40,850 nt of DNA from a virus, in the IMG/VR virus record IMGVR_UViG_3300025646_000105, positions 1 to 40,850 of that record. One strand, 5' to 3'. This document shows, in pieces, positions 8,701 through 14,980 of the stretch. The translations under genes and the position numbers were made by a program. The stretch's first letter is position 1, and each line of letters opens with the position of its first letter. The notes below the pieces were generated by a model. That model was not told where the DNA came from. It did not search any database and saw only the letters and a program-made list of their open reading frames with translations.

Positions 8701-11700
8701 AAGATTGATATAACAGTAGACAAAGATACTCGGTCTATTACCGTCGTAGATAATGGCACTGGTATGTCGCCCGAAACATTGTCGACTACCTTCCTGACAA
8801 TTGCAGGCACCAAAAAAGAGGGCGAGCGGGATTCAGGGGGTCTTGGTATTGCCAAGATGCAGTTCCTGTTTAATAACGACGAAATCCAAGTTGTTACTAT
8901 GCGGGATGGTGTGGCTAGCGTATTGCGTAGTGATGGTGCGACTTTGGAAGCATCTATGGATGATCCGAGTGTAAGTCCGGACGTCACCGTCTACAAAGGC
9001 GACAACATCCCCGATTACATAAAACAAATTCTCCCAGAGGGGCATGGAACATACGTAAGCGTTGTAGTCCCCAAGTCGTATAAAGATACGTCGACAGGTC
9101 AAGACGTAGAAATAGACATCTCCGACTATTCCGGTGCCTACAAAGTGCTGAATTACAGCCCGCTGTTTGGGGACATAGAAGTAAAGTTTAACGACAGAAC
9201 TTTAGGTATTGGCTCGAAGTTTCCATACGAAGATTACACAACGTTTGCAAACGTTACGTTTGATTGGGGTGTAGCACGAATTTACGTGCAGAAGGAACCA
9301 CAGAAATACATGTGGGACGATAATACATCCGTTCTCTCAAACGGACTTTGGCAGTTTAATCTTAACCTTGAGGTTAACGACGAAAAGATCCCAAGAAGAA
9401 TTTACGTCGATGTATCCCCTAAAAAAGAAGTCAAGCCGGAGGATGCTCGATACCCGTTTGACCTTAACCGACAGCGGTTCTCCCCTGCGGTTGAAAAAAG
9501 TTTTAGCCAAATATTTAAGTACTTGCGGCTTGCCTACAGAGCAGCCGACTTTGCTTCTAGTGTAGATAACTTTGGTTCTATCCAATACCTGGACCTTGTT
9601 GGCCGCAATGATGATGTCCAAGCATCCCCTCTTGAGAAGCTGGCTCCTACCCCTACGTCTGAAATATTTACAGCCACAGATATTTCTGAAGGCGATCAGA
9701 TACAGGTTAAAGATGGGGTGCTGTACGTCAAAGGTAAAGCTGTCCGCGAGTTAACCGATGCGGATATGAAGTCCGCGACAATTGACGTTGACGAACTAAG
9801 GATTGATGAATCGTTGATTTCCAAAGACCGCGTCATGTTGCACATCAATACTGGCGTGGCAAAAGTCGACGATAAAAAAGTAAAAGAGTTACGGAATAAG
9901 GTAACTGCTCTCGAAGACGAAATTTACAAAAAGTACGGAACTTTTAGTGCTGAAGACATTGAAGATCAAGCCGGTAGGGCCGAGTACAAAGGAAAAATAT
10001 CTAAACTAAGAGCCGAGATTAAAAAAGCCGAACAAGGGGATGTTACCTCTATAGCTGATATTGGACGCCAAAAGTTTGGTGCTAAATTTGATGAGTTTTT
10101 GTTTGATATCGGCAAGGCGTTTTTAGACCTACGGAATTTTGCGGCTACTTTAGAACCGAGGTTTTCAATATTCACAGACGAAGCAGTTGGAGTTAGCCTT
10201 GATAGCGGGTATCGGGGGGTCAGTATTAAAATTCCTTTTGCTGGGGTGTTCATCAACCCGTTTGCTCCAGCAGTTGCTAACCTTTCCGCAGCGGCGTCAG
10301 GTACTTGGGGTACGATGGTTCATGAGTTGGCGCACGTAACTGTTCGTAGTCACGGTGCCGATTTCACTGCTGAGATGCAGAGGATTAATCTGTTGCTCGA
10401 TGCAAGTGAGATAGATGGCAACAACACTTGGCCTCAAATCAAAAACAGCATAAGACGGGCATACAGAGACTACAAAGATGTATTTGAGTACTTTAATAAG
10501 GAGCTAACTGATGGAAACCTTAAGCCTCTTGGAAAGCGCCTATCCGACTCTAGCGAAGAACAAATCGGAGATGGAGGGGATTCTGAGCGCGTGGCTGGAT
10601 TTAGGGGCGCAACAGAAAGCGAGTCAGACCTATCTCGACGAATTGGCCTTGGCGCAGAAAACATTGGAGAAGAGCGCGAGCGTGCCCGAGATGCTGGCGA
10701 AGCTACGACGACAGACTACGAACAAAGAATCATAGAGTTAGGCTTAAAGGCCGGGGATATCAACCCGGCTATGGTGAAAGCCATAGCCAACAACGACCTC
10801 AACGGTGCGTTAACGATTGCATCCCAGAAGCTGACTGGTTTTTCTGCTGACCTAGCAAAAGCATTATTGGAGCTTAAGCTTCCAACAAACATTAGCTTTA
10901 ACACTGGCACGGAATTGGTTCGTCGTTCAATCGACGATGCTACGCAGCCGCAACAGGAACGTTTGTTTCGGTACGTGCAAATGCACTACCCACAGGTTTA
11001 CGACAAGTACTTTAAGAACTATGACCGTTCCGAGTCCTTAGAAAGTGTAGCGGCAGGACTGATTGAACTACAGAAACCCAACTACAACCTCGGCCCAGTT
11101 ATTGCCGAATTCGGCGATGTGTCCGGTGCGTATAAAAAGTTTATAGAGGGACTGACTGCACCCGGTGCCTATTACCCTGCGTTTGATGAGATTGCTCTTA
11201 ATACAGATACGCTGACTGGCAAAAGCTACCGCGTTTTCTTGCACGAGGTGGTGCACGCTGCAACCGAGTATGTGCTGAATACGTTTGGTACTCGTCCGCA
11301 AGACTTAACTCCGGGTCAACGCGCTGCGGCAAAAGAGTTGACCGCTATGTACGACTACGCCGTGGAGAAGCTTGGCAAAACTCCGTACGGCATGACTAAC
11401 ATCTACGAGTTTGTAGCCGAAGTATTCACTAACAAGAAGTTTCAAGACCTCCTTAAAGGGGTCAAGTACGAGCCCAAGAAGGCGCCTTTCTTTACCAGAC
11501 TTGTGCGGGCTATCTTTAAAGCATTCGGCCTTGACAACCTTGCCGGTAACGCCATGGCTGAGGCGACCAAGATTTTCTCTGCGGTGCGCACCACTACTCC
11601 GTTGTCGATTGGTCCTCGGTTTGCTAAAACTGGTCCGAAACAGCCAAGAATCCGTGGCCCCGTTAGCCAGACATGGCGCACTGCGGAAGATGTAAACGCT

Positions 11701-14700
11701 GGCATGATCCAGATGTTTAATGATGCTCTTAGAGGTCGTCGGGAATGGAGTAAGGTACTGAAAGTTATTGGCCCATCCATGTGGGACAGCAGCACAGGTA
11801 CGTTCCGCAGGGCGGTTTTAGGTTTTGCCAACCTCCGGCAGATTGATGATCTGACTAAAACGAAGTTCCCGCAGATCAGCGGTGCGATCCGGATGATCGA
11901 GCAGATGCTTGCCTATCGAGGCAATATCATGAAGTCTGCTGAGGACATCGTTACCAAGTGGACAAAGGCTCAAGCTAAGAAACCAAAGCAGGGGCAACTC
12001 CTTGGTCGAGTGATGCTTGAGACAACCATTCGTGGTATCGACCCAGATAAGCCCGGTACTAAAACCATGAACGCCGCGTTGGTGCAGGCATGGAATCGGC
12101 TCGACCCCGAGTTCAAAGAAATTTATCGGGAAGTCAGGGACTTTTATGAGCGATCCGTGAATAACATGGTCCGGGAGATGAAGCTTCGCGTGGCAAAGAG
12201 TGATAAGCCGCTGGCGGAGAAGAAGGCCGCTATCCGTGAGATTAACGATAAGTTTGGCCCAGATAAGTTAGTCAAGCCTTACTTTCCTCTTCGCCGATTC
12301 GGTAAGCACTGGTTCCAAGTTGGTAAAGGCAACTTCAAAGAATTCTACGAGTTTGAAGGCTCGTTAAGTCGTGAACTAGCGATGCGTACCCGAGAGGCCC
12401 AGCTTCGCCGAGGAAATGCACAACAACAAGCTTTAGCCGACACCATTCGGAAAGGTGATGGGATCTCCGAGTTGTTCACCCAGAATTTGACCACTACTCA
12501 GGTTCTTAAAGAAGCCGAAGACATTATCGACAATGTGACGGCTACAACAGTTGGTGACGCTAAGAAGGAAATGAAAGACAGCCTTAATCAGCTAATCTAC
12601 ATCCTCCTGCCGCAGCAGAGCATGCGCAAAATGTTCATCAATCGTAAAGCGATTCAGGGTGCGAGTGGTGACATGCTTCGTGTGTTTGCTACGAGCGCAG
12701 TGCACAGTGCTTACCAGCAGTCTCGGTTTAAGTTTGCCGAACCTTTCCTTAATAATCTTAACAATGCTAGGCAGTATATAGCCGACCGAGTCGAAGAAGG
12801 ATCTATGAGTCGTGATCGCGCTGCGGTATATAGTGACTACATCACCGAAGTAGAAAGACGTGTTCCAACTATTCTTAGTAACGAGGACACAAGTCTCGCT
12901 GCGGTAGTTGCTGGTAAGGCATCTGAGTTGACGTTCTTCTACATGCTGTCGGCACCTTTCTCGGCGATGCTCAACGTGCTTGGTGTGGCTCAGATCACTA
13001 TGCCTTATATCGGCGGTCGATACGGCTATGCCAAAACCAATGCTGTGATGTTGAAAAACTTGGGGCGTTACTTTGCAACAACACCGAGGCGGACACTTGC
13101 TCCATTAGCGCAGGGTAAGTTTATGGAAGTTAACTTTCCATCAATTGTCGAAGGTGCAAAGCTGCCCCCCATACTGAATCGTGCAGCCCAGCGGTTTATG
13201 GAAGAAGGTCAGATTAATATTTCGTTGACCAACGATCTTATGGATATGGGTGGGCGCCCTTCATCGTTGTATACCGGTCGATACAACATGGTCAAAAAAA
13301 TGTTGTCCGGGTTATTCCATCAATCTGAAAGACTTGGCCGTGAGGTTTCCCTGCTTAGTGCGTTTGAGTTAGCGTACGATAAGTTTTCTAAGGCTCCCAA
13401 GAAAGATCTACGTGGAGTGATTGAGCGTGACGCTCAAGGCCAGCCGGTGATGAACACCCCCGAAGAAGCTTTTGAACTTGCTATCGCGGAAGCAAAAGAT
13501 ATTGTCGGTTTGTCTCTTGGTGACTTTACTCGGCAGATGAAACCTCGATATTTTGTGTCACCTTTAATGTCAGTTGTTACGAAGTTTAAACAGTACTCGG
13601 TATTAGCGACTTATGCGATTGTGCGTAACTTCTACTTCACTGTAGCGGCTCCATTCCGTAAAGGAGAGATCGAAGAGTTTCGACAGCAGATGGTTAAGGA
13701 TAAAGTAAGCTCACAAGTTATTGATCAGCGCATTGCAGAAGCAGAAGCCCAGCGTAAAGAGTTGTACCGAGAAGGTAAACGCCGACTGGCTGGCATATTA
13801 GCGGTTACTTACATACTTGGTGGTAACGAAGCTTCTCCCTTCTACAGCATCGGTTTACAGCCGCTAGTTAAACTACTTGCCGACGAAGACGATGATGAAT
13901 TCTTTGACTGGGAGAACTGGTTGAAGAACTACATGGAAGAAGAACTTGGCGGCGCTGCTGGAGATTTGTTTGCTGAGATGGGTATGGACCCTGAAAAAGC
14001 TGAAAAGGCTGGTCGGTTCGTCGGTGGTTCTTTGCAGCGAGGAGTAGTTACTGAGCTAACCGGCGGAGAACTTTCAAGTCGTGTTAGTCTTGACCCCAAA
14101 AACTTGTGGTATCGAGAAGGGCGGTACTCTCCTGATACCCGAGAAAGTGTCACACAAGAAATTATTGCTAACGCTGGCCCGGTTGTTGGCCTTGGATTTA
14201 ACTGGATCGACGCCTATCGGTTGTTCCAAGAAGGTCAATATCAACGTGCTTTTGAAAGGGCTGCACCCGCTCTTATTTCAAAACCTGTCACCGCAGCAAG
14301 GATTGCTGAAGAAGATGCACGTACGGCCAGCGGAATTAAGTTAGTCGACAACTTCTCGGCTTGGGAACTTGCCATGCAGTCTATCGGGTTACAGCCTACT
14401 CGGTTGGCCCAAGCGCAAAAGTCCGCCATTGAAGCTAAGACTTACGCAGAAAAAATTAAAGACCGTAGAACTTCGTTACTTAATCGGCTCTGGCTTGAGC
14501 GTGATAATACAGAGGGCTTTAATGAAACTCTAGAAAAAGTAATTGAGTTCTCCCTGAAATATCCTGAGCACGAAATTACTCCCGAAAATATTCAAGAGTC
14601 TTTTGATCGTCGTGCTGAAGGACAAGCTGAAGCCGAGGCTATTGGGGTGCAGGTGGATAAGAAGTCTTTACCCAAAGCTTTGGAGATGTTGCGGTACGGT

Positions 14701-14712
14701 CGGCCTGACTGA
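5728..14712 (+). CDS. giant polyvalent virion protein with GHKL ATPase domain and two HExxH motifs
   Basis: This 2,994-residue protein starts at GTG, placed after AGGGAG and two bases beyond the previous stop. The N terminus carries two short FFDRFD/FFDQFD motifs and a Pro/Gln repeat. Residues about 185-350 are hydrophobic and helical. Near 967-1040 lies a complete GHKL (Hsp90/MutL/histidine-kinase) ATPase signature: N box EMVQNAFDA, G1 DNGTGM at about 1008, and G2 GGLGIA at about 1037. HELAH at 1532-1536 and HEVVH at 1839-1843 look like two zinc metallopeptidase sites. The C-terminal third is helical with hydrophobic segments, typical of large polyvalent proteins injected with phage DNA. It likely enters the host with the DNA and combines channel, chaperone and protease roles; this is inference. 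Two small genes are nested out of frame inside it. Confidence 0.85.
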   Translation: MANFFDRFDAPTPTVVPKKKDQQHNFFDQFDEAQPPTQPLAQPPTQPLAAEEPVSTGKPASVIPQLPVAPIESTVPEDEGFWAANYRYAKDALISGFENLRANTKGEAFAIARGYIQSFEREYGGPGVPLAPPDVKKEYEKYRSEAGQYAQDIANFQKEAQERQLASPLRPETARLKAAMGDDLTFLESAKEAGAALFSNPVGVIADLGAESLPNMAYMVATALIGRLAAQNPTIAAQAGGLGSAATQFGNEYVDRLQKGESHDEAWKNASIRSGVIGVFDAVSLKTAGSAAGKIVEALKTGKPASVAAKEFVKETGKQAGLGGAGEAAGSLAIGEVPNPAAVIAEMAGETVTAPFEAIGTYQRVKGIEKLSKEDQAIADLDRLAAEEEAEAAEAGVGPLVSEADLFPEEAGIPLEETVPATLDELKKIDKDLRKKLGRPPTTDEVERALNDFEREKTRRLRVESGRGEPSVPVSGAEEARAGVAGAPERIEPRGLGAGVGPVVSTGARKEPTLGPLEPTSFAAESGDYIVDDVINEDQPQQVQLSVRPDGTGSVIYKDRVMDVSEMIQSGYTAEQIIAQKLGVDTSGRNVKKLGALTPPSTPTTKPEDTYIFSEMFRFGSESPPLQNYFKTYFGLPAKSLPAAASKLMPLLQRAEELYNRSKQAYDQSNQPRGVTSPEYSEVFKNLPSGDVRRLANTALAIDNKYKTKSNNPERFAKEVADFEAKLNDLEAAIGNLPPPLSDEERQARQAEYDAKNPPVDVLGEIMGGIRRGITAPSDSKPGPLGYGRDKFEYSGLDQLVSSGVTTYEELDNLENAFVDKYKKLAAEGKVSQKALDFVQERSRKYFEERAQQAAPTEPIGPTMAGMQAELDALKAAGAEVPTFSPPSTGADKRAAKAKRERSKAIAKLAAELGGTPADEEGGFRPARDEEDGGETIKAKPGVNARRLSKLLGPKLYGEPSQMPNVSVKEMVQNAFDAIKPMQEKGQLVKGKIDITVDKDTRSITVVDNGTGMSPETLSTTFLTIAGTKKEGERDSGGLGIAKMQFLFNNDEIQVVTMRDGVASVLRSDGATLEASMDDPSVSPDVTVYKGDNIPDYIKQILPEGHGTYVSVVVPKSYKDTSTGQDVEIDISDYSGAYKVLNYSPLFGDIEVKFNDRTLGIGSKFPYEDYTTFANVTFDWGVARIYVQKEPQKYMWDDNTSVLSNGLWQFNLNLEVNDEKIPRRIYVDVSPKKEVKPEDARYPFDLNRQRFSPAVEKSFSQIFKYLRLAYRAADFASSVDNFGSIQYLDLVGRNDDVQASPLEKLAPTPTSEIFTATDISEGDQIQVKDGVLYVKGKAVRELTDADMKSATIDVDELRIDESLISKDRVMLHINTGVAKVDDKKVKELRNKVTALEDEIYKKYGTFSAEDIEDQAGRAEYKGKISKLRAEIKKAEQGDVTSIADIGRQKFGAKFDEFLFDIGKAFLDLRNFAATLEPRFSIFTDEAVGVSLDSGYRGVSIKIPFAGVFINPFAPAVANLSAAASGTWGTMVHELAHVTVRSHGADFTAEMQRINLLLDASEIDGNNTWPQIKNSIRRAYRDYKDVFEYFNKELTDGNLKPLGKRLSDSSEEQIGDGGDSERVAGFRGATESESDLSRRIGLGAENIGEERERARDAGEATTTDYEQRIIELGLKAGDINPAMVKAIANNDLNGALTIASQKLTGFSADLAKALLELKLPTNISFNTGTELVRRSIDDATQPQQERLFRYVQMHYPQVYDKYFKNYDRSESLESVAAGLIELQKPNYNLGPVIAEFGDVSGAYKKFIEGLTAPGAYYPAFDEIALNTDTLTGKSYRVFLHEVVHAATEYVLNTFGTRPQDLTPGQRAAAKELTAMYDYAVEKLGKTPYGMTNIYEFVAEVFTNKKFQDLLKGVKYEPKKAPFFTRLVRAIFKAFGLDNLAGNAMAEATKIFSAVRTTTPLSIGPRFAKTGPKQPRIRGPVSQTWRTAEDVNAGMIQMFNDALRGRREWSKVLKVIGPSMWDSSTGTFRRAVLGFANLRQIDDLTKTKFPQISGAIRMIEQMLAYRGNIMKSAEDIVTKWTKAQAKKPKQGQLLGRVMLETTIRGIDPDKPGTKTMNAALVQAWNRLDPEFKEIYREVRDFYERSVNNMVREMKLRVAKSDKPLAEKKAAIREINDKFGPDKLVKPYFPLRRFGKHWFQVGKGNFKEFYEFEGSLSRELAMRTREAQLRRGNAQQQALADTIRKGDGISELFTQNLTTTQVLKEAEDIIDNVTATTVGDAKKEMKDSLNQLIYILLPQQSMRKMFINRKAIQGASGDMLRVFATSAVHSAYQQSRFKFAEPFLNNLNNARQYIADRVEEGSMSRDRAAVYSDYITEVERRVPTILSNEDTSLAAVVAGKASELTFFYMLSAPFSAMLNVLGVAQITMPYIGGRYGYAKTNAVMLKNLGRYFATTPRRTLAPLAQGKFMEVNFPSIVEGAKLPPILNRAAQRFMEEGQINISLTNDLMDMGGRPSSLYTGRYNMVKKMLSGLFHQSERLGREVSLLSAFELAYDKFSKAPKKDLRGVIERDAQGQPVMNTPEEAFELAIAEAKDIVGLSLGDFTRQMKPRYFVSPLMSVVTKFKQYSVLATYAIVRNFYFTVAAPFRKGEIEEFRQQMVKDKVSSQVIDQRIAEAEAQRKELYREGKRRLAGILAVTYILGGNEASPFYSIGLQPLVKLLADEDDDEFFDWENWLKNYMEEELGGAAGDLFAEMGMDPEKAEKAGRFVGGSLQRGVVTELTGGELSSRVSLDPKNLWYREGRYSPDTRESVTQEIIANAGPVVGLGFNWIDAYRLFQEGQYQRAFERAAPALISKPVTAARIAEEDARTASGIKLVDNFSAWELAMQSIGLQPTRLAQAQKSAIEAKTYAEKIKDRRTSLLNRLWLERDNTEGFNETLEKVIEFSLKYPEHEITPENIQESFDRRAEGQAEAEAIGVQVDKKSLPKALEMLRYGRPD
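5827..5874 (+). repeat. 24-bp exact tandem repeat encoding QPPTQPLA
   Basis: Two perfect copies of a 24-bp unit lie side by side in the N-terminal linker of the giant virion gene, encoding QPPTQPLA twice. Such repeats vary in copy number by slippage; this one sits in a proline-rich, probably disordered linker. Confidence 0.9.
7079..7279 (+). CDS. nested overlapping small gene 1, unknown function
   Basis: A 66-residue frame lies wholly inside the giant virion gene, shifted by +1. ATG is preceded by AAAGG with six bases between. The peptide (MTSNEKKQDVFELSPEEVSLL, then KELSLEDWAQVSGLLLALEHEK) has normal composition and amphipathic helices. The giant protein here reads as low-complexity RGEPSVPVSGAEEARAGVAG, as expected when the other frame is under selection. 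I recognise no family. It could be a small regulator or accessory morphogenesis protein. Chance cannot be excluded from one genome. Confidence 0.5.
   Translation: MTSNEKKQDVFELSPEEVSLLFLCLAQKKLVRELPEHLKELSLEDWAQVSGLLLALEHEKSQHLVH
10511..10735 (+). CDS. nested overlapping small gene 2, helical protein of unknown function
   Basis: A 74-residue frame inside the giant virion gene, in the same +1 relative frame as the other nested gene. The Shine-Dalgarno is a full AAGGAG seven bases before ATG. The peptide (METLSLLESAYPTLAKNKSE, then LDLGAQQKASQTYLDELALA) is well-formed and predicted helical. Meanwhile the giant protein is reduced to a Glu/Arg/Gly/Asp-rich linker (GDGGDSERVAGFRGATESE) between its two HExxH regions. 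Strength of the ribosome site and contrast in composition make this a likely real overprinted gene. No family recognised. Confidence 0.6.
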   Translation: METLSLLESAYPTLAKNKSEMEGILSAWLDLGAQQKASQTYLDELALAQKTLEKSASVPEMLAKLRRQTTNKES

Positions 14713-14737
14713 AAAAAGTCCCCGCACTAGGCGGGGC
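14712..14737 (-). terminator. rho-independent terminator of the leftward operon
   Basis: CCCCGC (14720-14725) and GCGGGG (14731-14736) form a six-pair GC stem with a five-base loop. On the minus strand it is followed by AC and six T residues (14712-14717). It ends the leftward operon just where the convergent giant virion gene stops. Confidence 0.85.
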
Positions 14738-14743
14738 TAAGAA

Positions 14744-14796
14744 GGAGAGTGACCATGAACCGTAGATCACAAGTCTATGGTACTACCGCACTCTCC
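14744..14796. other. interrupted inverted repeat in tail-to-tail junction
   Basis: GGAGAGTG (14744-14751) pairs with CACTCTCC (14789-14796), and ACCAT (14752-14756) with ATGGT (14777-14781), with a seven-base bulge. It lies just upstream of the leftward terminator and overlaps the 3' end of the last leftward gene. It may stabilise the 3' end of that transcript or stop read-through from the right-going giant gene. A 27-codon plus-strand frame with AAGGAG upstream (14755-14838) overlaps it; I do not call it a gene. Confidence 0.45.
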
Positions 14797-14980
14797 ATAT
14801 ACGCAACCCACGGATACCTTTTTCAATTACTACTTTGATAGTAACGCTGTATCCGAAGCGATTAGTGACCGCTAAGACCTCTTTTTTACCTTCCTCCACC
14901 CGCAAACAAGGTATAAAAAAGGACCAGCCGACTTTAAATTTAGTCCAGTCGACGTTATAACTAAGCTGGTTCACCCTCAT
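14783..14980 (-). CDS. small conserved phage protein
   Basis: A 65-residue basic protein (DWTKFKVGWSFFIPCLRVEE, then NRFGYSVTIKVVIEKGIRGLRIWRV). The pattern of FKVG-SFFIPC, then helix, then VVIE-GIRGLRVWR is one I recognise from small proteins in replication regions of other phages, function unknown. The start overlaps the end of the primase-helicase gene by 20 bases, so it is the last gene of the leftward operon, directly before the terminator. Confidence 0.75.
   Translation of the reverse strand: MRVNQLSYNVDWTKFKVGWSFFIPCLRVEEGKKEVLAVTNRFGYSVTIKVVIEKGIRGLRIWRVR

Noticed and set aside
14755-14838. 27-codon plus-strand frame with AAGGAG
   Set aside because: Too short to judge, antisense to a conserved small gene and inside an inverted repeat; left as a remark only.
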